A DNA stretch of 64,000 nt from Marinoscillum luteum (GCF_044005705.1 NZ_JBIPKE010000020.1:924955-988954), one strand, 5' to 3'; positions 34,684 to 44,411 are shown, counted from the first letter of the stretch. Numbers and translations: made by a program. Notes: generated by a model from the sequence alone, not told the origin.

Positions 34684-37245
34684 TTACTTAAGAACCTGCA
34701 GAAACCCTTTGTATTGAGTCTGATCATATTTGATCACATAATAGTACACGCCAGAGGGTACATTCTTGCCATCCCACACAAAATCCCTTTGCTCGCTACG
34801 AAAAACGCTGATGCCACTCCGGTCGTGAATGCTGATGTACTGAAAAGCATCATCACAGTTATCGGGGGGCAGGTTTTGCCGTGGCTGCGTCAGGTTGGTC
34901 AATGTATAGGTATCATTGTGCCCGTCTCCATTGGGGGTAAAAACATTAGGAGGCTCAAACCCCAAAAACAACTCCTGGGTCTCCCGCACCTCAAAAGTGA
35001 TACTCATGGTGTACTGCTTCTGTACAGGGCAAGCGTCATCATAGGCCAGAAAGGAGATTTCGAAGAAGCCAGACTCCTGCCCCAAATCCAACAGGGAGCA
35101 CTCGGGTGTCCAGTAAAGAGTAGAAGTAACCTCCCCAAGTCCTGTCTTGCGTTCAAAGAAAAGGGACTCTGATCTGGGCAGTCTGGAGGGATTCAAAAAC
35201 TCAATGGTCACTGAATCTCCGGCATCAAAATCGAATGCAGAAATATCCATTTCAAAAGGCACATTGATCTTCAAGACGGTATCTGCATACTCCCGCATCT
35301 CAGGGCGGTTGTTTTCAGGAATGTCCAGGTTCACTGTAAACACCACAGTGTCCTGATTTACCTCGTCGCATCGATCCTCATCCTCCGCTATAAACAAAAA
35401 CTCGTACGTTCGCTTCTCCGCCAGGTCCAGCAGGCTGCAGTCCACCTCCCACTGAAAAAGTGAATTGACGCTACCCACACCACTCGCTTCCGCGAAACTC
35501 ACTCCAATACCAGATCCCTGAAACCCCAACGGTTGTAAACTCAGATTGACAGTGTCCTGATCCAAATCCGTTGCGAGCACATCAAAACTAATCACATCAC
35601 CATCCCTGGCAGTAATCACATGATCGGACGCCAATGTAACCTCAGGGCTGGTATTCGGAGGCAAAATCACCCCCATATTCAACCATACCACATTGGGGTT
35701 TTCCACCTCACATATATCAAAATCCTCAGGAAGGAGCGCCAACTGAAAGTTCTTCAAACTGGAGAAGTCATATATCTGGCAATTGGTATCCCAGGTAAGG
35801 GTGCCCTCCATCAGCCCATTTTCAGAACGTGTCACTTCCACAAATAACCCCAGTTCGGACGGGTCTTCTATTCCCGGCACATACATAATCATTTCCAGGC
35901 TGTCATTATCGGCATCAGTCGCGGTAAAACCAAGTGTGAGCACCTCATTTTCATTGATCGTATAGCCTGAACCAAGGGAGGTGAAATCCGGAAACTGGTT
36001 CGGAGGGGGCTCTACAACAATAGTGAGTCTTGCGGTATCCATTTGTGGAAGTGGGCAGGCATCATCGCTGGCGATCAGATCAATAATAAAAGGACCATCT
36101 CTTATGGGCGGACAGCCGGGCGCACATACCTGCACGACCAACGTATCCTGACCTGGATTTACAAAGGACTGAGTGATACTAAATAGATCATCTAGCTCTT
36201 CATCAAAATTAACCGGAACAGCCCGGAGTGTGATTTGCTCTCCTACGGAGATATTGGTAACAAAGAAGTCAAAACATTTATCATCCTCCAGCGCATAAGT
36301 AAGCACGTCCACCTCCGGGTCGAAGCTATCGTTGCCTGGTATTTGGATACCCACTACCGGAGGGTCCGGAGGATCGCAGCCATCTCTCACCAGCATTTGA
36401 AAATCACGCTGCACCTCCCCTATTTTCACCTGATCCCGCCACTCTTCCACCAAAACAGAAAACACATACAGCCCTTTGGTTTTAGGATTAACTGTCAACA
36501 AGCCTTGGCTCGTAATGCGAAGTGGTGGATTTCCCGGAACAGTATTCTCCAAAGAATATCCCTCGGCCCAGTAAACAGGTATATGAGGCTTAGGCTGAGG
36601 AATTGGCACGGCAGGATCTGAAGCAGAGCTATTGAGAGGGGTGACCAGGCGATAAACCAGCGAATCACCATCGGGATCCGTGCCTGTGAAATTGGTATAA
36701 TACAGTTGATTAACGCAGGCATAGTCACTCAGTGGCTTCAATAATACCGGAGAAGAATTGATGAATGGTTTCCAATTTTTCCAAAGTGGAGGTATCTCCA
36801 CCACGTATTTCATCCCGGTATCCCTAGGATTTTCCACATTCACAATGTCCACGTTTCGGCAACAACGCTCCCACTCGATGTAATATCCCTCAGCATCGGC
36901 ATACCGTGCAGGTTCCAGTTCCACCACACTGGTATAGACCACTCTGGAGGTCTTCAACTCTTCTATGGAACACTCCGGATTGGTATAAAACACATCACTC
37001 ACGGCAGAGAGAGGAAGCAAATGAGTTGAAACGAGTCGGTGGTCCTTGTTTGAGTAGACGTACACCGTCACTGAGCCGTCGGGATCGGTATTCTGCTGCT
37101 GGGCTTCGTCGCGGTATTGTATGAGGTTGATCCTATAGACGCCAGGTTCAATGGTAATGAACTCAATCTCCCCCCCTACGATATGGAAAGCCTCCAAACC
37201 GTAAAAGAGCATCAACGCGCAGATGAAAAGAGAAAACTTTTTCAT
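34684..37245 (-). CDS. T9SS-exported cadherin/Ig-like surface protein with gliding-type (CHU_C) C-terminal domain
   Basis: From ATG 37245 (MKKFSLFICALMLFYGLEAF) this is 853 residues; the longer frame to 37338 is rejected because its extra 31 residues precede a clear signal peptide and overlap the divergent RlmD gene. The body has repeated ~100-residue modules with NxxP, DxDxD and SLxWxTxC motifs (for example SLLDLG/CSLLDLAEKRTYEFLF and ATDADNDSLEM), like cadherin or Ig folds. The C-terminal ~90 residues carry PPNVFTPNGDGHNDTY, VFRSEQRDFVWDGK and VPSGVYYYVIKY, the hallmark of the gliding motility-associated T9SS sorting domain. It is a surface or secreted protein; ligand unknown. Confidence 0.87.
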   Translation of the reverse strand: MKKFSLFICALMLFYGLEAFHIVGGEIEFITIEPGVYRINLIQYRDEAQQQNTDPDGSVTVYVYSNKDHRLVSTHLLPLSAVSDVFYTNPECSIEELKTSRVVYTSVVELEPARYADAEGYYIEWERCCRNVDIVNVENPRDTGMKYVVEIPPLWKNWKPFINSSPVLLKPLSDYACVNQLYYTNFTGTDPDGDSLVYRLVTPLNSSASDPAVPIPQPKPHIPVYWAEGYSLENTVPGNPPLRITSQGLLTVNPKTKGLYVFSVLVEEWRDQVKIGEVQRDFQMLVRDGCDPPDPPVVGIQIPGNDSFDPEVDVLTYALEDDKCFDFFVTNISVGEQITLRAVPVNFDEELDDLFSITQSFVNPGQDTLVVQVCAPGCPPIRDGPFIIDLIASDDACPLPQMDTARLTIVVEPPPNQFPDFTSLGSGYTINENEVLTLGFTATDADNDSLEMIMYVPGIEDPSELGLFVEVTRSENGLMEGTLTWDTNCQIYDFSSLKNFQLALLPEDFDICEVENPNVVWLNMGVILPPNTSPEVTLASDHVITARDGDVISFDVLATDLDQDTVNLSLQPLGFQGSGIGVSFAEASGVGSVNSLFQWEVDCSLLDLAEKRTYEFLFIAEDEDRCDEVNQDTVVFTVNLDIPENNRPEMREYADTVLKINVPFEMDISAFDFDAGDSVTIEFLNPSRLPRSESLFFERKTGLGEVTSTLYWTPECSLLDLGQESGFFEISFLAYDDACPVQKQYTMSITFEVRETQELFLGFEPPNVFTPNGDGHNDTYTLTNLTQPRQNLPPDNCDDAFQYISIHDRSGISVFRSEQRDFVWDGKNVPSGVYYYVIKYDQTQYKGFLQVLK

Positions 37246-37314
37246 ACCAAGTCTTAATCCCATAGAACATTGTTTTTGCCCCATACCCCAATAGAACGCC
37301 TCAGAAACTCTTAG

Positions 37315-37322
37315 TAGCTTTG
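37315..37322 (+). promoter_or_regulatory. Candidate -7 element directly before RlmD
   Basis: TAGCTTTG matches the Bacteroidota -7 consensus TAnnTTTG and lies only 6 bp before ATG 37329. Transcription would start about at the ATG. No -33 TTTG at the right spacing is seen. Confidence 0.35.
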
Positions 37323-37328
37323 CGCCCA

Positions 37329-38723
37329 ATGAAGGCAAGTAAAGTTATCGAAAAGCTGGAGATTACCGGTGTATCATCTGACGGAAAGAGTGTGGGACGT
37401 CATGAGAACAGAGTCATTTTTGTAGCCAATGGTGCGCCAGGTGACATAGTGGATGTGCGAATCGTTGGAAAACAAAAGAAATTTCTCCTGGGTGAGATCA
37501 TCCACTTTCATGAAAAGTCCGCAGACCGAACAGACCCTTTCTGTGAGCACTTTGGCACCTGTGGCGGCTGTAAATGGCAGCATATACAGTATAATGCCCA
37601 GTTGAAGCACAAACAAGACCATGTAGCTCACAACCTGGCCAAAATTGGCAAGACGGCTCTCCCTGAGCTACTCCCTATCAAAGGATCTGCCAACACCACG
37701 TATTATAGAAATAAGCTGGAGTACACCTTCTCCAACATGCGATGGCTCACACGTGAGGAGATAGAAGACAATGACGAGCTTAGCCGCAATGCACTCGGCT
37801 TTCATATTCCCAGAAGGTTTGACAAAATACTCGACATCAACCACTGCTGGCTGCAGGGTGATCCGTCCAACCAGATTCGACTTGCCGTAAAGGCGTACGC
37901 AGAGAAAAACGAACTCACGTTTTTCGATCTGAAAAAACAAGAGGGACTACTGCGAAACCTGATCATCCGTACTTCCACCACCGGAGACCTGATGGTGATC
38001 CTGCAAGTGTTTTATGAGGATCAGTCTGCCATAACTTCACTTCTAAATCACTTGAAAGATGGCTTTCCGGAAATCACCTCGTTGCTTTACATCATCAACC
38101 CCAAACAAAACGAAACGTTCTACGACCTGCCTGTTCATACATTTCATGGAGAAGGTTTCATACATGAGGAGATGGAAGACCTCAGGTTCCGCATCGGGCC
38201 CAAATCATTCTATCAGACCAATAGCATTCAGGCCTATGAACTATACAAAGTGGCCAGAGAATTTGCAGATCTAACAGGCGATGAGGTAGTCTACGACCTC
38301 TACACCGGCACAGGCACCATTGCCAACTTTGTAGCGAAGAAAGCTCAAAAGGTCATCGGGGTGGAATCTGTGGAAGAGGCCATTGTTGACGCCCGGATCA
38401 ACTCTGAGCTGAATCAGATCACCAACACTACCTTCCTGGCAGGAGATATGAAAGATATGATCAATGCCAACTTTGTGAAGAAGCACGGACACCCGGATGT
38501 GATCATTACTGACCCGCCAAGGGCTGGTATGCATCAAAAGGTGGTGGAGATGATCAACGAGATAAAACCGAAAAAACTGGTGTATGTAAGCTGCAATCCT
38601 GCCACACAGGCGCGCGATCTGGAACTACTCTCTCCCGTTTTTGAAGTGGTGGCAGTGCAGCCTGTGGATATGTTTCCTCAAACCCATCATGTGGAGAATG
38701 TGATGCTATTAAAAGCAAAATAA
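37329..38723 (+). CDS. rlmD: 23S rRNA (uracil-5)-methyltransferase, RlmD/RumA family
   Basis: From ATG 37329 (MKASKVIEKLEITG) this is 464 residues; a TTG three codons earlier is less likely. The TRAM domain (about 1-60) is followed by the iron-sulfur cysteine cluster CEHFGTCGGCKWQH and a fourth Cys later. The SAM-dependent methyltransferase domain has VYDLYTGTGTIANFVAKKA and IITDPPRAGMH. The catalytic Cys is in VYVSCNPATQARDL. The enzyme methylates a 23S rRNA uridine (U1939 in E. coli), or in some lineages a paralogous site, so RlmD versus RlmC-like is not fully settled. The next gene starts 1 bp after its stop. Confidence 0.92.
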   Translation: MKASKVIEKLEITGVSSDGKSVGRHENRVIFVANGAPGDIVDVRIVGKQKKFLLGEIIHFHEKSADRTDPFCEHFGTCGGCKWQHIQYNAQLKHKQDHVAHNLAKIGKTALPELLPIKGSANTTYYRNKLEYTFSNMRWLTREEIEDNDELSRNALGFHIPRRFDKILDINHCWLQGDPSNQIRLAVKAYAEKNELTFFDLKKQEGLLRNLIIRTSTTGDLMVILQVFYEDQSAITSLLNHLKDGFPEITSLLYIINPKQNETFYDLPVHTFHGEGFIHEEMEDLRFRIGPKSFYQTNSIQAYELYKVAREFADLTGDEVVYDLYTGTGTIANFVAKKAQKVIGVESVEEAIVDARINSELNQITNTTFLAGDMKDMINANFVKKHGHPDVIITDPPRAGMHQKVVEMINEIKPKKLVYVSCNPATQARDLELLSPVFEVVAVQPVDMFPQTHHVENVMLLKAK

Positions 38724-38724
38724 G

Positions 38725-39087
38725 ATGCAAAACGATCCTACTTTAGACCCGAAATACCTCGGCAAAATCTCTTCTGATTTTGTGAAAGTCTCCGAGTACC
38801 TCAAAGAGGCATCCTACCTCATCAGGAAGAAGGGTTTTTCTGAATACCCGGTATTCCCGGTATCCAAAGAAGATGTACCCATTGGTCAGCTGCTCTACGA
38901 AAAAGGCAAACTGGAAAATGAATGGAATTACTACGCCTCTTTCATGGAGGAGTTTGCTCAGCGGCAACTCATTGCTGAGGAAGCAAAATTCAAAGAAGCA
39001 TACAAAGATCCCGATGAGTACTGCTGTCTGTTCATCGTAGACAGAGAATTCACCAACTTCTTATTCATACCGTTTCCTGAAGATTGA
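38725..39087 (+). CDS. Small conserved Bacteroidota protein of unknown function
   Basis: The 120-residue soluble protein has no signal peptide or membrane segment. It has helical N- and central parts (KISSDFVKVSEYLKEASYLIRKKG, LENEWNYYASFMEEFAQRQL) and a C-terminal strand-rich DEYCCLFIVDREFTNFLFIP. I do not recognise a characterised domain. It starts one base after the rlmD stop and is followed 43 bp later by the MscS gene, so it is probably translated from the rlmD transcript. A link with RNA modification is only positional. Confidence 0.75.
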   Translation: MQNDPTLDPKYLGKISSDFVKVSEYLKEASYLIRKKGFSEYPVFPVSKEDVPIGQLLYEKGKLENEWNYYASFMEEFAQRQLIAEEAKFKEAYKDPDEYCCLFIVDREFTNFLFIPFPED

Positions 39088-39130
39088 CATTTTTCATAAC
39101 AAAATCACTGAATAAAACATTACTACCTGT

Positions 39131-39961
39131 ATGGAAGAACAAGTAAATCAAATCACAGACCTATCAGCCATCGCCATGGAGTATGTATGGGAGTATGGTC
39201 CCAAAGTGGTCCTGGCCATCATCACGCTTATCATTGGTCTCTGGATCATAAGTATGCTCACACGCGGATTTGGCCGTGTCATGGAGAAAAGAAATTTTGA
39301 CCGTTCCCTCACACCGTTCCTGAAAACACTCCTTAGCGCATTGCTAAAAGTGATGCTCTTTATCTCTGTCATTGGGATGGTAGGTATTGAAGTCACGAGT
39401 TTTATCGCCATACTAGGTGCCGCTGGTCTGGCGGTTGGTCTGGCCTTGCAGGGCACATTGCAAAATTTTGCTGGTGGGGTGATTATCCTCCTCCTCAGAC
39501 CTTTCAAGGTTGGTGACGTCATTGATGCCAAAGGTTACACGGGTACAGTGAAAGAAATCCATATTTTCTATACCATCATCAACACCTTCGATAAGAAAGT
39601 GGTCTATATCCCCAATGGCACACTTGCCAACTCGGACATGACCAATCTCTCACAGGAAGAAGATCGGCGAAATGAATGGAAGTTTGGAATTGCCTATGGA
39701 GATGATGTAGACAAAGCCAAAACGCTCCTGAGAAAATTTATTGATGCAGATGAGCGCATCCTCAAAGAGCCCGAACCTTTTATTGCGGTGCATTCTCTGG
39801 GCGATAGCTCTGTAAATCTTGTGGTACGTACCTGGTCTAAGGCGGGAGACCTCTGGCCGGTATATTTCGATATGAACGAAAAAGTATACAAGGAATTTGC
39901 GAAAGAAGGCCTCAACATCCCTTTTCCACAACTGGATGTACACATGCACAATCAGAAATAA
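39131..39961 (+). CDS. mscS: Small-conductance mechanosensitive channel (MscS)
   Basis: The protein is 276 residues, the usual length of simple MscS. It has three N-terminal helices (about 25-45, 65-88 and 90-115). The pore helix TM3 contains AAGLAVGLALQGTLQNFAGGVIILLLRPFKVGD, with the Gly/Ala ridge typical of the family. The beta domain (TGTVKEIHIFYTIINTFDKKVVYIPNGTL) and a C-terminal alpha/beta domain (RNEWKFGIAYGDDVDKAK) follow. The heptameric channel releases solutes on osmotic downshift. A strong terminator follows 19 bp downstream. Confidence 0.94.
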   Translation: MEEQVNQITDLSAIAMEYVWEYGPKVVLAIITLIIGLWIISMLTRGFGRVMEKRNFDRSLTPFLKTLLSALLKVMLFISVIGMVGIEVTSFIAILGAAGLAVGLALQGTLQNFAGGVIILLLRPFKVGDVIDAKGYTGTVKEIHIFYTIINTFDKKVVYIPNGTLANSDMTNLSQEEDRRNEWKFGIAYGDDVDKAKTLLRKFIDADERILKEPEPFIAVHSLGDSSVNLVVRTWSKAGDLWPVYFDMNEKVYKEFAKEGLNIPFPQLDVHMHNQK

Positions 39962-39980
39962 GAAATAAAAGAATCATGCA

Positions 39981-40012
39981 CGCTCCTCAAAGTTTTGAGG
40001 AGCGTTTTTTTT
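39981..40012 (+). terminator. Terminator after mscS
   Basis: A perfect 10-bp stem (CGCTCCTCAA / TTGAGGAGCG) with a 4-nt loop is followed by eight T. Confidence 0.93.
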
Positions 40013-40086
40013 CCTCTCAGAAGTAAGATAAGGGTCTGGAGAACGAAAATTGATATATTTTCGAAATCTCAAAAATCAAATACCCC

Positions 40087-40803
40087 ATGCGAATACTTCT
40101 TGTGTTAAGCTTTCTAATCACCTCCTCACTTTATACTCAGGCGCAAACCGACTACCTGATCACATCATCAAAGGACACTCTCCGAGGCAAAGTATCCCTA
40201 TTGCTACAGGAAAAGCTGACAGAAAAAGTCACCGTAACCACTGAGAACGAAACAAGAACATTCCATTCAGGCCAGATCATCGCGGTGCGTATCAATGAAG
40301 ACCTATACAAAAGCATAAAACATGGCGACAAGTACCGGATGATGAAAGAAATCACACCGGGATACCTGGGTTTATATTCATTCCGATTTGAGGACAACTA
40401 TGATTTTGACCCAAAATTCTTATATAAAGTCACGGGCGAAGGTCAGGAAATACCCACCTTCGGGTTTCGATCAGTGGCTGCCGACTTCCTGAACGAGTGC
40501 CCGTCTATCGTACAAGCCATCAAAAACAAAGCATATAAAATCTCGGATCTTTCGTCGCTGGTAAATGACTACAATACCCAATGCCTCAATACTGAAGCCA
40601 AGTCCAATGTGACTGAAGGAGTCAAAGAAATAAGTGGTCTTCTGGATCAGGTCACCGAACTACAGCAACTACTCAGGGATATCCAAAGCAAAAAAGATGC
40701 AGGTGAAAAGATCCCTCAGTATATGATCAATGCGCTGGAAGCACACGCCAGCGGCAACCTCAATGGAGATCTTCGAGTGCTATTGCAGCAACTGACTCAA
40801 TAA
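40087..40803 (+). CDS. Exported protein of unknown function
   Basis: The protein is 238 residues with signal peptide MRILLVLSFLITSSLYTQAQ. The mature N-terminal half resembles proteins that read LIT-SKDTLRGKV (a small beta module seen in many Bacteroidota exported proteins), then beta-rich sequence with tyrosines. The C-terminal part has a helical stretch (about 140-235) with possible coiled coil (GVKEISGLLDQVTELQQLLR). No catalytic motif is visible. It is monocistronic and converges with the amidohydrolase gene 4 bp away. TATATTTTC about 20 bp upstream is an imperfect -7 element. Confidence 0.7.
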   Translation: MRILLVLSFLITSSLYTQAQTDYLITSSKDTLRGKVSLLLQEKLTEKVTVTTENETRTFHSGQIIAVRINEDLYKSIKHGDKYRMMKEITPGYLGLYSFRFEDNYDFDPKFLYKVTGEGQEIPTFGFRSVAADFLNECPSIVQAIKNKAYKISDLSSLVNDYNTQCLNTEAKSNVTEGVKEISGLLDQVTELQQLLRDIQSKKDAGEKIPQYMINALEAHASGNLNGDLRVLLQQLTQ

Positions 40804-40806
40804 TAT

Positions 40807-42081
40807 TCAGTCTTTATAAACCACACCTTCTTTCATCACAAAGTTGACCTTACCCATGTTGTCAATATCGTCTAGAGGGTTGCCATCCACAGCCACAATG
40901 TCTGCATAAAGACCGACACGAATACTCCCCAACTGGTCTGAAACGCCTAAAATAGAGGCATTCACCGAAGTAGCGCATTTAATCGCCTCCATGGCAGGCA
41001 TTCCGCCTTCCACCATGTAGATAAATTCTTTATAGTTTTCCCCATGCGGAAAAACTCCGGCATCCGTACCGAATCCTATGGGCACACCCATTTTATAGGC
41101 TCGGGTAAATGTTTCGCTGATCTGTGGGCCAATGACAGCAGCCTTTTTTGCCACCATGTCGGGATAATAACCTGCCACCCGGGAGAGCTCAGCCACAGAC
41201 ATCCCAGCAGTAATGGTAGGGATATAATAGGCATTTTTTTCCTTCATGAGCTTCATGGTCGCTTCAGACATATAAGTTCCATGCTCTATCGTTTTCACTC
41301 CCGCCCTGACAGCTCGCTGCATGCCCTCGTCACCATGGGCATGAGCCGCCACCTGAAAACCCAGATCATTGGCAGTCTTCACGATCACTTCTATTTCACC
41401 TTCACTAAAATGCGGGCCACTTCCATCTTTGGCTACCGAAAGCACCCCCCCTGTTGCCGTAATTTTAATCAGGTCGGCACCATCCTTATACCTCTGACGC
41501 ACTGCTTTCATGGCATCTGCAGCACCATTCACCACGCCTTCTCGCGGACCGGGATCACCCATCAAATCATTTCTGTATCCATTGGTAGGGTCTGCATGCC
41601 CTCCGGTAATAGCCAGGGACTTCCCTGCAGTAAAAATCCTGGGGCCCACTATCACTCCTTTATTAATCGCATTTCGCAAAGAAATATTCACACCCATTCC
41701 TCCTAAATCCCGCACCGTTGTGAATCCGGCCATTAAGGTCACCTCGGCAAAGGCCGCTGCCTCAAAAGCTACATCCGCTTCATTCATCGTAAATTTTTTG
41801 AGGTATCCATCAGTACTGGTCTCATGCTCCAAATGCACATGCATATCTATGAGTCCCGGCATCACCGTCATGTTTTTCAAATCAATCACCACATCACCAG
41901 CCTCAGGAGCCTGATACCCATTCACTACTGCGACGATCTTTTTATCCTCCACAATGATCGTCTTCTGCGTCTGTATCTTGTCTCCCACTCCATCAATTAA
42001 TCTCCCCGCATAAATGAGCTTTTGCTGTGCCGAAACTACCCCACAGAAGGTGATGAGAATAAATGCAAATAGACTTTTCAT
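40807..42081 (-). CDS. Exported metal-dependent amidohydrolase (imidazolonepropionase/prolidase-like)
   Basis: The protein is 424 residues with signal peptide MKSLFAFILITFCGVVSAQ, so it acts in the periplasm or outside. The amidohydrolase TIM-barrel metal ligands are visible: HVH in MPGLIDMHVHLEHE, a Lys in GADLIKITATGGVLS that may be carboxylated, His in VAAHAHGDEGMQRAVRAG and TIEHGTYM, and the final Asp in GFGTDAGVFPHG. This motif set is found in imidazolonepropionase-related and Xaa-Pro (Sgx9260-type) dipeptidases, and the substrate is probably an N-acyl amino acid or dipeptide. Specificity is not readable. It is divergent from the pxp operon by 65 bp. Confidence 0.87.
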   Translation of the reverse strand: MKSLFAFILITFCGVVSAQQKLIYAGRLIDGVGDKIQTQKTIIVEDKKIVAVVNGYQAPEAGDVVIDLKNMTVMPGLIDMHVHLEHETSTDGYLKKFTMNEADVAFEAAAFAEVTLMAGFTTVRDLGGMGVNISLRNAINKGVIVGPRIFTAGKSLAITGGHADPTNGYRNDLMGDPGPREGVVNGAADAMKAVRQRYKDGADLIKITATGGVLSVAKDGSGPHFSEGEIEVIVKTANDLGFQVAAHAHGDEGMQRAVRAGVKTIEHGTYMSEATMKLMKEKNAYYIPTITAGMSVAELSRVAGYYPDMVAKKAAVIGPQISETFTRAYKMGVPIGFGTDAGVFPHGENYKEFIYMVEGGMPAMEAIKCATSVNASILGVSDQLGSIRVGLYADIVAVDGNPLDDIDNMGKVNFVMKEGVVYKD

Positions 42082-42146
42082 TGTTGATGTTTGTTTTTCT
42101 CTTTAAAATACAACTAATTTCTGATACAGATTCATAACTAGAGACA

Positions 42147-42848
42147 ATGAAAACCTGGACCATCAACAGTGACATGGGTGAAAACATAGGGAATGACCAT
42201 CTTCTGATGCCTTTCCTCAATGAGTGCTGCATAGCCTGCGGGGGGCATGTAGGGGATGAAAGTTCCATGCAAAAGACGGTGGATCTGGCATTAAAACATG
42301 GCGTTTCTATAGGAGCTCATCCGTCATTTCCTGATCAGGCCAATTTTGGCCGGATCCCGATGCGAATGGAGAAAAATGCGTTATCTGACACACTGCGTAC
42401 ACAGATCGATGCCCTGAGAAAAATCTATCCGGATATCGAACACATCAAACCTCACGGGGCACTGTATAACATGGCAGCGGTAGATCCTGAAATCGCCTGG
42501 ACCGTTCTTGAAGTCATTAAAGATTACCCGGGCACCTTGCTGATGGCCCCATGGAAGTCCACCATCGCTCAAATGGCCGAAGAACAAGGGATCAAAGTAC
42601 GCTTTGAGGGCTATGGAGACAGAAGATATCACAGCAACATGGCCCTGGTTTCGCGAAAAAACCCTGCCGGTGTGATCTCTAAGGCCAATGACGCTGTGGA
42701 ACAGGTGAAATCCATCTCCGACAGAGGCATCTTCATCTCTATAGAGGGAGATGAAATAGAATTTGTGGCCGAAACCTTCTGTGTACATGGTGATAACCCT
42801 GATGCCCTGAAAATCCTGCAAGCCCTCCATCACCTGAAAGTGTCATGA
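42147..42848 (+). CDS. pxpA: 5-oxoprolinase subunit A (LamB/YcsF family)
   Basis: The protein is 233 residues. The LamB/YcsF signature is complete: TINSDMGENIGND at the start, CCIACGGHVGDESSM, GVSIGAHPSFPDQANFGR, IKPHGALYNMAAV and GYGDRRYHSNMALVSR. PxpA works with PxpB and PxpC to hydrolyse 5-oxoproline (pyroglutamate) to glutamate with ATP, repairing a spontaneously formed glutamine/glutamate by-product. The stop overlaps the pxpB start by four bases. All three subunits lie together in order, which strongly supports the function. Confidence 0.93.
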   Translation: MKTWTINSDMGENIGNDHLLMPFLNECCIACGGHVGDESSMQKTVDLALKHGVSIGAHPSFPDQANFGRIPMRMEKNALSDTLRTQIDALRKIYPDIEHIKPHGALYNMAAVDPEIAWTVLEVIKDYPGTLLMAPWKSTIAQMAEEQGIKVRFEGYGDRRYHSNMALVSRKNPAGVISKANDAVEQVKSISDRGIFISIEGDEIEFVAETFCVHGDNPDALKILQALHHLKVS

Positions 42849-43570
42849 ATCCAAAAGTAGTTTTCCGTACGCTTGGTCCGGAAACGTTATTGATGGAGTG
42901 GCCAGAGGTGATCAATAAGGAGACGCTCACCTCGGTTACTGACTATTTCAAAGCCATTTCAAATGAGCTGGCAGAACAAATCATCACCTGCTATCCAGCC
43001 TATTGCAGTATCGCCATCCATTTTGATTCAGATCGGATTTCGGCAGCCAAACTTCAGGAAAGTATCCGCAAGCTGGATCTGAAGGAAGGGCAAAAATCAG
43101 AAAGACCATGCTGGGAACTGCCCGTGTGTTATGCTGAAGCTTATGGCGTTGATCTTCCGAGAATGGCTGAGGTCAAAAAAATCGATCCTGAAGAAATCAT
43201 CCTCCTCCATACCCAAACGAGCTATTCTGTACACTTCTTTGGGTTTCTCCCAGGGTTCATGTACCTGGGTGGCCTGCCCACAGCATTACATCACCCTCGA
43301 AAACAAACCCCCACACGTAAAATTCAGCAAGGTTCCGTGGCCATTGGCGGAAGCCAGACTGGCATCTATCCCTCCTCATCACCAGGAGGATGGCACGTCA
43401 TTGGCAATTGCCCCGTCCCAATGTTTGACCCCTCCAAAAACCCTCCATGCTTTATTCGCATGGGAGACGAAGTGAAATTCAACGCAGTGGAGGTGGATGA
43501 ATATCTGTCCATCAAAGAGCTAATAGCACAAGGCAAATACAACCCTAAAACCACCTCGCTCGATGGGTGA
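42845..43570 (+). CDS. pxpB: 5-oxoprolinase subunit B (KipI-like)
   Basis: The protein is 241 residues and matches the allophanate hydrolase subunit 1 / KipI family: YCSIAIHFD, VCYAEAYGVDLPRMAEV, HTQTSYSVHFFGFLPGFMYL, LPTALHHPRKQTPTRKIQQG and SVAIGGSQTGIYPSSSPGGW with a terminal pocket motif. It forms a complex with PxpC. It overlaps pxpA by four bases and pxpC by eight, so the three are translationally coupled. KipI of Bacillus was first described as a kinase inhibitor, but beside PxpA the oxoprolinase role applies. Confidence 0.93.
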   Translation: MNPKVVFRTLGPETLLMEWPEVINKETLTSVTDYFKAISNELAEQIITCYPAYCSIAIHFDSDRISAAKLQESIRKLDLKEGQKSERPCWELPVCYAEAYGVDLPRMAEVKKIDPEEIILLHTQTSYSVHFFGFLPGFMYLGGLPTALHHPRKQTPTRKIQQGSVAIGGSQTGIYPSSSPGGWHVIGNCPVPMFDPSKNPPCFIRMGDEVKFNAVEVDEYLSIKELIAQGKYNPKTTSLDG

Positions 43571-44411
43571 AATAATCGTCAAAAAAACCGGTTTACACAC
43601 CTCCATCCAAGACCTTGGGCGAGGGCACTGGAGGCACTTTGGTGTGCCGCTGAGCGGAGCCATGGATCAAAGAAGTGCACAACTGGCCAATCTCCTGACC
43701 AATAACGAAGAGGATACTCCGGTAATCGAAATCACCATGATGGGACCTCAACTCCAATTTACGGAATCAGCCATCATCGTCCTCACCGGAGCAAACCTGA
43801 GCCCAAATTTGGACGGAAGTGCGATCGGAATGAATCAAAGTGTACAGGTGAAGGGCGGTCAAACGCTCTCCTTTGGCAAGCCTATACAAGGCATCCGCAC
43901 CTATCTTTCCATCAAAGGCGGGTTCGATTGTCCAAAAGTGCTGGGGAGCTATTCACAGTACCCCATGGTCACTCCATCCGGAAGCCTCCAGCAAGGGGAT
44001 AGATTGGCGTACAAGTCACAGGTACAATCAGGTAGAAATCATGCCCTCATCCATACAGATCCACAGCACTTTACGAACAAAATACTGAAAGCATCTCCGG
44101 GCCCGGAATTTGACCTACTGGAGAAGTCCACCCGACAGATGCTCCTTACCAGTAGTTTCCTTATCCAGCGGAATGATAGAATGGGCTATCAACTCAAACA
44201 TCCCGACATGCCTCCTCATCAGATGGAGATCGTCACAGCTCCGGTTATCCCGGGCACAGTACAGTTCACCCCCTCTGGACAACTTATCGTTCTTATGAGA
44301 GATGCCCAGGTGACAGGTGGGTACCCTCGGGTTCTCCAACTTACCAACGAAAGCATTGATCAACTGGCACAGAAAACCAATGGTCAATCAATTCTATTTC
44401 AGCTAGCTTGA
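43563..44411 (+). CDS. pxpC: 5-oxoprolinase subunit C (KipA-like)
   Basis: The protein is 282 residues and matches allophanate hydrolase subunit 2 / KipA: VKKTGLHTSIQDLGRGHWRH, GVPLSGAMDQRSAQLANLL, EITMMGPQLQF, SIKGGFDCPKVLGSYSQYPM, RMGYQLKH and the C-terminal MRDAQVTGGYPRVLQL. It is the last gene of the pxpABC operon. It may act as a biotin-dependent-carboxylase-like fold partner without biotin. No terminator hairpin is obvious after its stop. Confidence 0.93.
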   Translation: MGEIIVKKTGLHTSIQDLGRGHWRHFGVPLSGAMDQRSAQLANLLTNNEEDTPVIEITMMGPQLQFTESAIIVLTGANLSPNLDGSAIGMNQSVQVKGGQTLSFGKPIQGIRTYLSIKGGFDCPKVLGSYSQYPMVTPSGSLQQGDRLAYKSQVQSGRNHALIHTDPQHFTNKILKASPGPEFDLLEKSTRQMLLTSSFLIQRNDRMGYQLKHPDMPPHQMEIVTAPVIPGTVQFTPSGQLIVLMRDAQVTGGYPRVLQLTNESIDQLAQKTNGQSILFQLA

